DNA of 64,000 bases from Alphaproteobacteria bacterium AO1-B (GTDB taxonomy: Bacteria; Pseudomonadota; Alphaproteobacteria; Rhizobiales; Stappiaceae), in contig MLAX01000005.1 of the NCBI GenBank assembly GCA_001890945.1, positions 1 to 64,000 of the forward strand, written 5' to 3'. The notes under the pieces were generated by a model, which had not been told where the DNA came from, made no database searches, and saw only the letters and a list, made by a program, of their open reading frames with translations. Positions within the stretch are counted from its first letter, which is position 1; the number at the start of each line of letters is the position of its first letter. Below are positions 8,535 to 16,800 of the stretch, piece after piece. The position numbers and the translations under genes are program-made.

Positions 8535-8561
8535 ACATGCATAAGGAGTATTTATGCATGT
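8535..8561 (+). promoter_or_regulatory. Perfect 10-bp inverted repeat enclosing the SD of the LysR gene
   Basis: Arms ACATGCATAA (8535-8544) and TTATGCATGT (8552-8561) are exact reverse complements, with loop GGAGTAT (8545-8551). The AAGGAG Shine-Dalgarno straddles arm and loop, and the ATG at 8558 lies in the right arm. It could be an operator for LysR autoregulation or an RNA hairpin that limits start-codon access. Confidence 0.65.
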
Positions 8562-9487
8562 TCGCCTCTTTGCCCCCACTGTCCGCTGTCCGGGCGTTCG
8601 ATGCCGTTTCAAGGCACCTCAGCTTCACAAAGGCAGGCGATGAACTGGGCATGACGCAGGCCGCGGTCAGCTACCAGATCAAACTTTTAGAGGAAAAACT
8701 CGGATTCTCACTGTTTGAGCGAAAACCCCGGAAAATTGAGCTGACGCCGCGCGGCAAACAGCTTGCAGATGGTGTAACTGACGCATTCGACCGGCTTCGC
8801 GGCACGTTTCACGACGTCCAGGAAGCAGAATCGTCCGAACTCGTGATCAGCAGCAACACCACGTTTGCCGTCACCTGGCTGTCGTCACGCTTGTTCGAGT
8901 TTCAAATTCACAACCCCACCATCGCCGTCCGGCTTGTTCCGTTTGGCCCCTGGGAGACACCGGCCTTTAATGATGGTGATCTGACAATTACCGCCTGCTA
9001 TCAACCGCCGAAGGGGTGCTATTATCACCAGCTGATCCAGGCCGAATTCACTCCGATGATTTCCCCGCTGCTTGCGGAAAAACTTGGCGGGATCCATGAA
9101 CCGGCTGATCTCTTGAAGGCATCAATCATCGACCCTGAAGACCATTGGTGGCGAACGTGGTTTGCTGATGCCGGCTTGCCGGATGTTGATCTTAGCCAAA
9201 ACCCGTCCAGCAGGATGGGCTCACAGGCACTGGAAGCCAACCGGGCCATTGCCGGGCAGGGGGTCGCGATTCTTACCCCGTACTTCGTACGGGACGCTCT
9301 TGCAAACGGACAGCTGATCCAACCTTTCGAATTGGTTTCGCGGATTGAAAGCGAATCCTGGAACCTGAGCTATCCGATGCAAAGTAAAAACAGCCGGAAA
9401 ATCCGGCTGTTTCGGGATTGGCTTTTCTCTGAGCTCGAAAAAGACGGCCGCACGCTGCCATTCGGGCGGGAGCCGGAAACCGTCTGA
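8558..9487 (+). CDS. LysR-family transcriptional regulator (GcvA-like)
   Basis: 309 aa. The N-terminal helix-turn-helix (PPLSAVRAFDAVSRHLSFTKAGDELGMTQAAVSYQIK) is of the GcvA/AmpR type with Val-Ser in the recognition helix; residues 90-300 are the effector-binding domain. I chose ATG 8558 because AAGGAG lies at 8543-8548; earlier starts would place the SD inside the gene. Its start sits in a perfect inverted repeat, pointing to autoregulation. It is divergent from the DUF1127 gene and convergent with purU. Target and ligand unknown. Confidence 0.88.
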   Translation: MFASLPPLSAVRAFDAVSRHLSFTKAGDELGMTQAAVSYQIKLLEEKLGFSLFERKPRKIELTPRGKQLADGVTDAFDRLRGTFHDVQEAESSELVISSNTTFAVTWLSSRLFEFQIHNPTIAVRLVPFGPWETPAFNDGDLTITACYQPPKGCYYHQLIQAEFTPMISPLLAEKLGGIHEPADLLKASIIDPEDHWWRTWFADAGLPDVDLSQNPSSRMGSQALEANRAIAGQGVAILTPYFVRDALANGQLIQPFELVSRIESESWNLSYPMQSKNSRKIRLFRDWLFSELEKDGRTLPFGREPETV

Positions 9488-9496
9488 TCTTCGGGC

Positions 9497-10354
9497 TTAC
9501 GGCGTGAAGACAATTGTCTTGTTGCCAACAATCATGACCCGGTTTTCAAGGTGGTATTTGACAGCGCGTGCGAGCACGCGCGACTCAATGTCCCTACCGC
9601 GCGCCACGAAATCATCTGCCGACAATGCGTGACTGACGCGCTCTGCGTCCTGCTCAATGATCGGGCCTTCATCGAGATCCGGCGTCACATAGTGCCCGGT
9701 CGCCCCGATCATCTTCACACCGCGCGCATGCGCCTGATGATACGGCTTGGCGCCCTTGAAGCTCGGCAGAAACGAGTGGTGAATGTTGATCACCTTGCCG
9801 AAGAGTCGCTTGGACAGGTTATCGGACAGCACCTGCATGTAGCGCGCCAGCACCACCAGATCTGCGCCGGTTTCCTTGACCAGCTTCAGGAGTTTTTCCT
9901 CCTGCTCCGCCTTGTTTTCCTTGGTCACCGGCCAGTGATGGTACGCAATGCCTTCATGATCGGCGGTGCGGGCGCTGTCCGGATGATTGGAGACGATTGC
10001 AACCACCTCGGCATCCAGCCAGCCAACGCGGATCTGGTAGAGAAGATGCAGCATCGCGTGGTCAAACTTGGAGACCATGATGATCACTTTCGGCCGCTTG
10101 GCCGTGTCGACCAGCTTTGCTTTCATGTCAAAGCGGGCAATGACCGGATCAAGCGCCTTTTGAACGCTCTCTAAGGTCACACCTTCCGGCGCCAGCATGG
10201 CGATGCGGAGGAAGAACTGATTGGTGGCACGGTCCCAAAACTGATCACTTTCTGCGATATTCGCGCCAAAATCGGCCAATTCCGTTGTGACGGCTGCGAC
10301 AATTCCCGGCTTGTCCGCGCATGAAAGCGTCAGGACGTATTGGTGTTCCGCCAT
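9497..10354 (-). CDS. purU: Formyltetrahydrofolate deformylase
   Basis: 285 aa, the usual PurU length. Residues 1-85 are an ACT domain (VLTLSCADKPGIVAAVTTEL). The rest is a formyltransferase-fold domain with SNHPDSARTADHEGIAYHHW, VLARYMQVLS, the catalytic INIHHSFLPSFKGAKPYHQA and GHYVTPDLDEGPIIEQD. It hydrolyses 10-formyl-THF to formate and THF, balancing one-carbon pools. ATG 10354 has a GGAGTGA Shine-Dalgarno. It lies 65 nt behind the BKACE gene on the same strand, separated by a 9-bp hairpin that may reduce read-through. Confidence 0.95.
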   Translation of the reverse strand: MAEHQYVLTLSCADKPGIVAAVTTELADFGANIAESDQFWDRATNQFFLRIAMLAPEGVTLESVQKALDPVIARFDMKAKLVDTAKRPKVIIMVSKFDHAMLHLLYQIRVGWLDAEVVAIVSNHPDSARTADHEGIAYHHWPVTKENKAEQEEKLLKLVKETGADLVVLARYMQVLSDNLSKRLFGKVINIHHSFLPSFKGAKPYHQAHARGVKMIGATGHYVTPDLDEGPIIEQDAERVSHALSADDFVARGRDIESRVLARAVKYHLENRVMIVGNKTIVFTP

Positions 10355-10393
10355 GTTTTCAGTCACTCCACTCTGTCGGGTCTTGCCCGAATG

Positions 10394-10416
10394 TGAACCG
10401 CCCTGAAGGCGGTTCA
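10394..10416 (-). terminator. Hairpin between BKACE gene and purU
   Basis: Arms TGAACCGCC (10394-10402) and GGCGGTTCA (10408-10416) with loop CTGAA form a perfect 9-bp stem just past the BKACE stop. There is no U-run, so it may be a weak or Rho-assisted terminator or an RNA-stability element. Confidence 0.45.
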
Positions 10417-10419
10417 GCC

Positions 10420-11229
10420 TCACAGAACGGAAATGTTTTTTTCTTCCAGGGCCGACACCAGATCCCGGACCCGGTCAGCGTTGTCCTTCGCATCTGCACC
10501 ATCGCGATTCCAAAGGCCGTTCTCAAATCCTATCCGGGCCTTGCCACCGTTCTCGATGGCATACACCAGACATTCTGTTTCCCGATGCCCAAAGGCACAA
10601 ACACCCCAATCGATCTCATGATCGCTCCGACGTGCTTTCAAACGATCCAGAAAGGGGTGCAGATCTTCCGGCGCACTTTCCTGATTGTCCGCATAACGGC
10701 CTAGAACCAGCAGCACCTGATGCGTAATGCCAGGAATACTGCCGTTTTCGACGAGGTCGAAGAACCGGTCGAGATCCTCTGCACTGTAGAGGATGTGTTG
10801 AACAGATATTCCTTCCTTCAGGGCCCAGGAATAAAACTCTGCAGCCGTATCTGTGTCATCGTCCGGCACCATCTCGCGAAGAGCAATCGACACCAGTGAC
10901 GGCCTTAACTCCTGGACCAGTTTGCGCTGGTCGTCCGGTGTGTATTTTCCAACAGCTTCGGTGGTGATTTGAACCTGCATTTGCGGCAATGCAGCATTCA
11001 ATTCCGACAAGAGCGCCTGGTAGAGGTCTTTGTCCAGCACATGCGCGCCTGTTTCGTCGCGGACATGGGCATGGATTGCGCCCGCGCCTGCTTCGAAACA
11101 AGCAACAGCTGCCTCCACCGTTTCAGCGATCGTCACCGGAAGGGCCGGATGATCCACCTTGGTGCGCCGTGCGCCGTTCGGCGCCACCATAATAAGTGGC
11201 AGCGCCTGAGGTTTGGTGTCAGGTGCCAT
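10420..11229 (-). CDS. Beta-keto acid cleavage enzyme (BKACE, DUF849)
   Basis: 269 aa, matching the BKACE/DUF849 length. Seen: PLIMVAPNGARRTK at the N terminus, the zinc-binding His-x-His in AGAIHAHVRDETGAH, QITTEAVGKYTPDDQR and SIALREMVPDD. Known family reaction: a beta-keto acid plus acetyl-CoA gives acetoacetate and a CoA thioester; the best-studied member acts on 3-keto-5-aminohexanoate in lysine breakdown. The gene begins 2 nt after the stop of a class III aminotransferase, so the two are probably one operon; a transaminase supplying a keto acid to BKACE is the natural inference. The actual substrate is unknown. Confidence 0.9.
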   Translation of the reverse strand: MAPDTKPQALPLIMVAPNGARRTKVDHPALPVTIAETVEAAVACFEAGAGAIHAHVRDETGAHVLDKDLYQALLSELNAALPQMQVQITTEAVGKYTPDDQRKLVQELRPSLVSIALREMVPDDDTDTAAEFYSWALKEGISVQHILYSAEDLDRFFDLVENGSIPGITHQVLLVLGRYADNQESAPEDLHPFLDRLKARRSDHEIDWGVCAFGHRETECLVYAIENGGKARIGFENGLWNRDGADAKDNADRVRDLVSALEEKNISVL

Positions 11230-11231
11230 GA

Positions 11232-12548
11232 TCAGAAAACGGCCTTGAATGCAGTTTGAAGCTTGTCGGCAATCTCGGAGATGTGCTGATCTTCCATGAT
11301 AAAGGGCGGTGCCAGCAGGATGTGATCGCCTTTTACCCCGTCAATCGTGCCACCCATCGGATAACAGATGAGCCCGGCTTCGAACGCCGCCTTTTTCAAG
11401 GCCTTGTTCACCCCGCGTTTGGTACCAAAGGGTGTCTTGCTTTCCCGGTCCTCAACAATTTCAATGCCGCGGAACAGGCCGCGTCCACGGATATCGCCAA
11501 TATGGGGATGCTGTCCGAAAGCCTCTCTCAGGGTCGCGTCCAGTTTGTCACCCAGCGGATGAACCTGATCGACCAGGCCGCCAGTGAGCTTTTTCAGGAC
11601 GGCAAGAGAGGCCGCGCACGCAGTCGGGTGGCCAATATATGTGTGGCCGTGCTGGAAGAAACCGGACCCGTTTTCGATGGCCTGATAGATCTCCGAAGTG
11701 CACAGCATAGCCCCAATCGGCTGATATCCTGCGCCAAGGCCCTTTGCGATCGCGAGGATATCAGGCGCTATGCCGTCCTGCTCACATGCAAACAGGCTGC
11801 CTGTGCGTCCCATGCCGCACATCACTTCATCCAAGATGAGCAAGATCCCGTAGTGATCACAGATTTCCCGGATCCGCTTGAAGTAACCTTCGACAGGCGG
11901 GACCGCACCTGCCGTTGCGCCGACGACCGGCTCGGCCACAAATGCCATCACGTTTTCCGCGCCAAGGCGCTGGATTTCGGTTTCGAGTTCATTGGCTACG
12001 CGTCGCCCGTATTCGATGGCCGTTTCATCGTCCGCCCGTCCGCGATACTCGTAACATGGTGAAATGTGGGAGGTTTCGATCATCAACGGCGCGAAGGGTT
12101 CACGGCGCCACTGATTGCCACCTGTCGCCAGCGCCCCGAGCGTGTTGCCGTGATAGCTTTGCCGGCGGGCGATGACCCGGTGTCGGGATGTTTCGCCTTT
12201 TTCCAAAAAATACTGACGCGCCAGTTTCAGTGCGGCTTCCATTGCCTCCGAACCGCCGGAGACGAAGTACACCCGGTCCAGATTGCCCGGTGCATGATCG
12301 ATCAAAAGATCAGCGAGCTGCTCCGCAGGCTCTGAAGTGAAAAACCCGGTATGTGCGAAGGCAATCTGGTCGACCTGGCCTTTGATCGCCGCGGTCACAT
12401 CGGGATCGCTGTGCCCAAGGCACGACACGGCCGCGCCGCCCGATCCATCAAAGTATTTTTTGCCATTACTATCAATGATGTAACATCCATCTCCACCAAC
12501 AGCGACAGGGGTGGATGCTTTGGTATGACGCGGAAAAACGTGAGACAT
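11232..12548 (-). CDS. Class III PLP-dependent aminotransferase
   Basis: 438 aa. Family landmarks: FVSGGSEAMEAALKLARQY, RRQSYHGNT, the PLP-contacting LILDEVMCGMGRTG and the Schiff-base Lys in DILAIAKGLGAGYQPIGA. The ATG at 12548 is chosen over a TTG 6 codons upstream because GGTGAGG precedes it. These enzymes transfer amino groups from omega- or beta-amino acids or amines to a keto acid. Tight coupling with the downstream BKACE gene (2 nt) suggests it makes a beta-keto or amino-keto acid for that enzyme. Specificity cannot be fixed from sequence. Confidence 0.9.
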   Translation of the reverse strand: MSHVFPRHTKASTPVAVGGDGCYIIDSNGKKYFDGSGGAAVSCLGHSDPDVTAAIKGQVDQIAFAHTGFFTSEPAEQLADLLIDHAPGNLDRVYFVSGGSEAMEAALKLARQYFLEKGETSRHRVIARRQSYHGNTLGALATGGNQWRREPFAPLMIETSHISPCYEYRGRADDETAIEYGRRVANELETEIQRLGAENVMAFVAEPVVGATAGAVPPVEGYFKRIREICDHYGILLILDEVMCGMGRTGSLFACEQDGIAPDILAIAKGLGAGYQPIGAMLCTSEIYQAIENGSGFFQHGHTYIGHPTACAASLAVLKKLTGGLVDQVHPLGDKLDATLREAFGQHPHIGDIRGRGLFRGIEIVEDRESKTPFGTKRGVNKALKKAAFEAGLICYPMGGTIDGVKGDHILLAPPFIMEDQHISEIADKLQTAFKAVF

Positions 12549-12596
12549 GAACACGAACCTCACCAAGGGTGTATCGCGCTGGATTGTGCGATTGAG

Positions 12597-12635
12597 ACAT
12601 TTGTATCATGAATTTGCTGAATGTGAAACAAATGT
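12597..12635. promoter_or_regulatory. Spaced inverted repeat upstream of the aminotransferase operon
   Basis: ACATTTGT (12597-12604) and ACAAATGT (12628-12635) are exact reverse complements separated by 23 nt, about 50-90 nt upstream of the aminotransferase start. A regulator site is possible; no neighbouring regulator is obviously matched to it. Confidence 0.3.
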
Positions 12636-12735
12636 TTCTTTGCCACGTTAACCATCTCTTTCATTAAAATTTTAATCAAATTGCTGGCAGTTCTGGGGAG
12701 GGGGCAAACACTTAGAATTTGCAAGGCTGTTTGTT

Positions 12736-13152
12736 ATGCGTCAGCGTTTTTTAGCCTGGATAATGTTTTTGGGATTGTCCGTTGTTCTGGTTGGATGTGG
12801 ATCGGTTGCTGGTGTCACCGGCATGGGTTGGGCAACGGCCTCGCACAGCGCGATCGACTACAACGACTCGTCCTGGTGCGTGCCTAGAAAACTAAAAAAG
12901 GTCCTGAACAAGGTCGCGAAACGGTACGGTACGGTGAAGGTCCATTCCACCAAACGCTGGTGGTTCGAGAATTGGCGCAAAGGTGGCGCCCGCAGTTCCT
13001 ATCACCTGAATTGTCAGGCCGTTGACTTTTCCGTCGGTGGCAACCCGTCTTCCGTCTTGGCTTTCCTGAAGTCCCAGTCTGCAGTGGGCGGCTACAAGTA
13101 CTATTCGTCAGGGTTTTACCACATTGACACCGGGCCGCGCCGCACCTGGTAA
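12736..13152 (+). CDS. Small lipoprotein with M15-type peptidase domain
   Basis: 138 aa. The N terminus is a lipoprotein signal with lipobox LVGC, Cys near residue 22. The C-terminal half carries the M15/YcbK zinc-site pattern: SYHLNCQAVDF (His and Asp) and FYHIDTGPRRTW (second His). M15 enzymes cleave D-Ala-containing peptidoglycan cross-bridges or D-Ala termini, so a cell-wall role at the membrane face is likely. It is shorter than most M15 enzymes and has no separate peptidoglycan-binding domain. It stands alone, ending before a bidirectional terminator shared with the convergent yffB-like gene. Confidence 0.8.
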   Translation: MRQRFLAWIMFLGLSVVLVGCGSVAGVTGMGWATASHSAIDYNDSSWCVPRKLKKVLNKVAKRYGTVKVHSTKRWWFENWRKGGARSSYHLNCQAVDFSVGGNPSSVLAFLKSQSAVGGYKYYSSGFYHIDTGPRRTW

Positions 13153-13160
13153 CAAAACAA

Positions 13161-13189
13161 AAGGCTCCGGGGTTTGACGCCGGAGCCTT
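13161..13189. terminator. Bidirectional terminator
   Basis: A perfect 10-bp stem, AAGGCTCCGG (13161-13170) and CCGGAGCCTT (13180-13189) with a 9-nt loop, sits between two convergent genes. A/T runs on both sides (AACAAAACAAAAGG, CCTTGGTTCTTT) suit termination in both directions. Confidence 0.8.
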
Positions 13190-13216
13190 GGTTCTTTCGC
13201 AGATCAAGTGAGTGCG

Positions 13217-13576
13217 CTACTTCAGTTCACCCAGTTCCAGCGCCATTTCCCAGGCAACAGCGTCAAACCCGATGAAATTCTTTTCAGCGCCTTCCACGAT
13301 CGGGCGTTTAATGACAGATGGATTTTCGATCATGATGTCCAGTGCGCTTTTTGCATCGGTCACACCATCCTGGGTGGCTTCATCCAGCCGGCGCCAAGTC
13401 GTACCACGTTTGTTCAAAACCGCTTCCCAGCCGAATTCGCCAACAAACTTGGCCAGCTTGTCGGCATTAACACCGTCTTTCTTGTAGTCGTGAAAACTGT
13501 ACTCCACCCCGGCTTCATCCAGAAACTTCCGCGCTTTTTTGACCGTATCGCAATTCTTGATGCCGTAGACCTTCAT
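13217..13576 (-). CDS. ArsC/Spx-fold protein, YffB type
   Basis: 119 aa. It begins MKVYGIKNCDTVKKARKFLDEAGVEYSFHDY, the YffB signature with one active-site Cys in NCDT, and has the family C-terminal segment IENPSVIKRPIVE with the conserved Arg-Pro. It resembles arsenate reductase but YffB proteins have no proven arsenate activity; some are thought to be glutathione-dependent thiol reductases. The ATG at 13576 is chosen because upstream in-frame codons carry no family sequence. It is divergent from the adenylate cyclase gene. Confidence 0.85.
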   Translation of the reverse strand: MKVYGIKNCDTVKKARKFLDEAGVEYSFHDYKKDGVNADKLAKFVGEFGWEAVLNKRGTTWRRLDEATQDGVTDAKSALDIMIENPSVIKRPIVEGAEKNFIGFDAVAWEMALELGELK

Positions 13577-13752
13577 GATGCCTCTTACCGGTTTGCAGTT
13601 CATTTGGCGGCACAATTGCTTTTTGTCCTGAGTGTTTCAAGACCATCGTCCAACAATCCACGATCAGCCCGGTTCCGTCTTGACGCGGGCGCTTCAAGCT
13701 GCACTGTCGTCACATACGATCAATCCACTTTTTCGCCAGGCGTTCAGACACT

Positions 13753-15492
13753 GTGACCGACCCCGCCATTCCATCAAAGGTGCCCGCAACCGCTGCAGAT
13801 GCGGCATGGCCCAACCCCGGGCACGGCAACTGGCGCCAACGGCTGCGCCTGTTAAGCGGACTGGTTCTTTTCCTGTTTTGCCTCAGTCACTTTTCCAACC
13901 ACGCCATGGGCATCATTTCCGTCAATGCGATGGAGAAAATGTCGCTCTGGCACTACTGGATCTGGCGCGGGCCGATCGGCGAAACCGTGTTGATCACGGC
14001 AGCTCTCACCCATGTCGCGCTGGCGCTCTGGCGAACATCCAAGAGACGCACTTTGCGCATGCCGCCCTGGGAGTTCGCTCAGCTTGTGCTGGGGCTTTAT
14101 ATCCCCTGGACGCTGATACCGCATGTCATCACAACGATGGGACTGGCGAAAGAGTTCGGCTTTATCCCGAACTACCACCAGATGCTGACGATCCTTTGGC
14201 CGCAAAATGCGGTCATGCAATCCATCCTTTTGCTGGTGGTTTGGACCCACGCGATGATCGGGCTGCATTTCTGGCTGCGGCTCTACCCGTTTTACCACCG
14301 CGTCAAATACATCGCTTTGGCTGCCGCCATAGCATGGCCTGTCATGGCGCTTTGGGGCTTCATTGAAGGAGCCCGGCGCCTGGCTCTGGCAAAGGACGTG
14401 ACGGTCAAAGTTTCGGACGATCAGTGGACATGGCTCTACGCTCAAACCGACAACATCAGAGCCATTGTGTTCGGCCTGATATTCTTGAGCCTGTTTGTCA
14501 TTGTCATCCGGTATCTCGCAAGCCGTGTTTCTGCAGGCATTTCGATCTCTTATCCCGGCGGTTTGACCGTTCGGGCCCAACCAGGTGCATCTCTTCTTGA
14601 AATCAGCCGCATGAACGGAATTCCCGTTGCATCCGTTTGCGGCGGTCGTGCACGCTGTTCGACCTGCCGCGTCAAGGTTTTGAACGGACTGGAGAGTTTG
14701 TCACAGCCAAACCCGGCCGAGACAACAGTTTTGAAGCGGATTGGAGTGCCGGAGGATGTCCGCCTGGCTTGCCAGATCAGGCCAGCTGCAAATCTGGAAA
14801 TCCAACCGCTGGTGCCGGTGAAGGCAAACTTGGTGCGGCAGGACCATGTTCAGGATGCTTACTATTGGGGTGTCGAACAGGATGTCGTCGTCATGTTCGT
14901 CGACCTCCGGAACTTCACCAGCATGACCGAGGCGCAACTTGCCTACGATGTCGTCTTTCTTCTGAACCAGTATCTTGACCGCGTTTCGGCCGTGATCCGG
15001 GCAGAGGGCGGCTATGTCGACAAGTTCATTGGTGATGGCGTTATGGCCATCTTCGGGATGGAGACGGGCGCTGAGACCGGTGCGCGCCAGGCTTTGAAGG
15101 CTTGCCGGGGCATCGAGAAAGTCATGGAAGCACTGAACGTCGAAAAGGGCCCTCAGTTCCGCGACACGATCCGTCTCGGTGTTGGCCTCCATCTCGGTCA
15201 GGCCATCCTGGGACGTATTGGCGCTGCCGGATCCGGAAAAACTGAAGGCGGGCTCACCGCGCTTGGCGACGTCGTCAACACCGCCAGCCGGCTGGAAACT
15301 GAAAATAAATCGCGGAACAGCTTCCTCGTTGTTTCCAAAGACGTAATTGACGCGGCTCGCGCAACGGCACCCGATGAAACGCTGTACGACGTCAGCGTGC
15401 GCGGCAAGGAAAAACCACTCCAAGTCTTTGCACTTAAGCAGATGGATGGTTTATTGCTGCTTGGGGAAACAGGGGTAAAAGACCTCGTGTAA
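13753..15492 (+). CDS. cyaC: Redox-regulated adenylate cyclase, CyaC type
   Basis: 579 aa with three parts. Residues 30-255 form six membrane helices with His at 46, 50, 67, 87, 124, 166 and 172, like a succinate dehydrogenase diheme-b anchor. Residues 262-356 are a ferredoxin-like domain with 2Fe-2S ligands Cys296, Cys302, Cys305 and Cys340. Residues 375-560 are a class III cyclase domain (VVVMFVDLRNFTSM, GGYVDKFIGDGVMAIFG, GDVVNTASRLE) with both metal Asp. This matches CyaC of Sinorhizobium meliloti, a membrane adenylate cyclase reported to carry heme b and an Fe-S cluster and to respond to the quinone pool. The start is GTG. It should convert respiratory redox state into cAMP. argE follows after 15 nt. 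Confidence 0.9.
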   Translation: MTDPAIPSKVPATAADAAWPNPGHGNWRQRLRLLSGLVLFLFCLSHFSNHAMGIISVNAMEKMSLWHYWIWRGPIGETVLITAALTHVALALWRTSKRRTLRMPPWEFAQLVLGLYIPWTLIPHVITTMGLAKEFGFIPNYHQMLTILWPQNAVMQSILLLVVWTHAMIGLHFWLRLYPFYHRVKYIALAAAIAWPVMALWGFIEGARRLALAKDVTVKVSDDQWTWLYAQTDNIRAIVFGLIFLSLFVIVIRYLASRVSAGISISYPGGLTVRAQPGASLLEISRMNGIPVASVCGGRARCSTCRVKVLNGLESLSQPNPAETTVLKRIGVPEDVRLACQIRPAANLEIQPLVPVKANLVRQDHVQDAYYWGVEQDVVVMFVDLRNFTSMTEAQLAYDVVFLLNQYLDRVSAVIRAEGGYVDKFIGDGVMAIFGMETGAETGARQALKACRGIEKVMEALNVEKGPQFRDTIRLGVGLHLGQAILGRIGAAGSGKTEGGLTALGDVVNTASRLETENKSRNSFLVVSKDVIDAARATAPDETLYDVSVRGKEKPLQVFALKQMDGLLLLGETGVKDLV

Positions 15493-15507
15493 ATAGCCGG
15501 GGCGCAC

Positions 15508-16668
15508 GTGCCAAACACCTATACACCGCGGGAAATGCTGACGAAACTCGTGTCCTTCAACACGGTGTCGGATCGCAGCAATCTCGAGCTTATTTCATTT
15601 GTCGAAGAGTACCTGTCCAGTCACGGCGTATCCGCTGTGCGTGTCCCGGACGCAACGGGTGAAAAGGCCGCCTTGTTTGCCACCGTCGGGCCAAATGTCG
15701 ATGGTGGTATCGTTTTGTCGGCACACACCGACGTGGTACCCGTCGACGGGCAAAACTGGACGTCGGATCCGTTTTCGGCATGGGAGGCTGGCGGCCGCCT
15801 TTATGGGCGTGGCACCGCCGACATGAAAGGGTTTGCGGCAACAGTTCTGGCGAAAGTACCAGATTTCTTAGGCGCAGGCCTCTCCAAACCGATCCATATC
15901 GCACTGTCTTACGATGAAGAAGTGGGCTGCTTCGGCGCGCCGCCGATGATCAGGGCAATGCTGGCCGAGGGGCCGCATCCGTCTGCGGTGATCGTTGGGG
16001 AGCCAACGAACATGAAAGTGGTTACCGGACATAAGGGAATTGCCGTCCTGAAAACCCGGGTCCACGGACATCCGGTACATTCCAGCCAGCTGCACCGCGG
16101 GGTATCTGCAATTTCCGCCGCAGTGAAACTGATTTCCTGGCTGGACGGGCAGACCGGAGAGAACAAAGCCAAAGCAGATCCGGAGTGTCCATTCGAGCCA
16201 CCCTATACGACCTTGCATTGCGGCACGATCCAGGGCGGAAAGGCGCATAACATCACGGCGCAGACCTGCGAATTCATGACAGATATCCGGTTGCTGCCCG
16301 GCGAGAACCTGGAAGACTGGATTTCGGCATACCGGGAATATGCTGCCTTCCATGTTCTCCCGCAGATGCAGGAGATCTCAAAGGAATGCCGGATTGATAT
16401 CGATGTTCTTGCAATGGTTCCAGGGCTTGCTGAGGAAACCGATGGAACCGCGGAGCAATTGGTCCGGCGCCTAACCGGCGACAACGGCCGTCATGTCGTT
16501 GTCTACGCAACAGAGGGCGGTCAGTTTCAGGAACATGGCCTGTCCACGGTGGTGTGCGGACCCGGATCAATCGATCAGGCACATCAGGCTGATGAGTTTA
16601 TCGACCTTACGGAACTTGATAAATGTGCCAATTTTCTGGATGACCTGTGTGAAAAAGTTTTGCGCTAA
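15508..16668 (+). CDS. argE: Acetylornithine deacetylase (M20 family)
   Basis: 386 aa. M20 metal-site motifs: VLSAHTDVVPVDGQNW (His, Asp), GRGTADMKGFAA (bridging Asp) and SYDEEVGCFGA (catalytic Glu and metal Glu), then IVGEPTNMKVVTGHKG and a dimerisation lid. The length and the GRGTADMKG/GEPTNMK pattern suit ArgE, which releases ornithine from N-acetylornithine in the cytosol, but other M20 N-acyl-amino-acid hydrolases are possible because a peptide-type ABC transporter follows. The start is GTG 15508. A GAAA-tetraloop hairpin overlaps its stop. Confidence 0.82.
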   Translation: MPNTYTPREMLTKLVSFNTVSDRSNLELISFVEEYLSSHGVSAVRVPDATGEKAALFATVGPNVDGGIVLSAHTDVVPVDGQNWTSDPFSAWEAGGRLYGRGTADMKGFAATVLAKVPDFLGAGLSKPIHIALSYDEEVGCFGAPPMIRAMLAEGPHPSAVIVGEPTNMKVVTGHKGIAVLKTRVHGHPVHSSQLHRGVSAISAAVKLISWLDGQTGENKAKADPECPFEPPYTTLHCGTIQGGKAHNITAQTCEFMTDIRLLPGENLEDWISAYREYAAFHVLPQMQEISKECRIDIDVLAMVPGLAEETDGTAEQLVRRLTGDNGRHVVVYATEGGQFQEHGLSTVVCGPGSIDQAHQADEFIDLTELDKCANFLDDLCEKVLR

Positions 16669-16684
16669 TCGGAGAAATCCGATT
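16667..16684 (+). terminator. Hairpin overlapping the argE stop
   Basis: AATCGGA (16667-16673), loop GAAA, TCCGATT (16678-16684): a 7-bp stem capped by a GNRA tetraloop that begins inside the argE stop codon. No U-run follows, so termination would be weak. Confidence 0.4.
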
Positions 16685-16800
16685 TGATGCATTCCGCCAA
16701 CGCTGTCATAATTGGCACAATTTACGACTTTCCGGTCGTGAAGAAAAAATTGAACAACAACGAGTTCACATAAGCGCTGAATAGCACTGAAGAGGGGACT

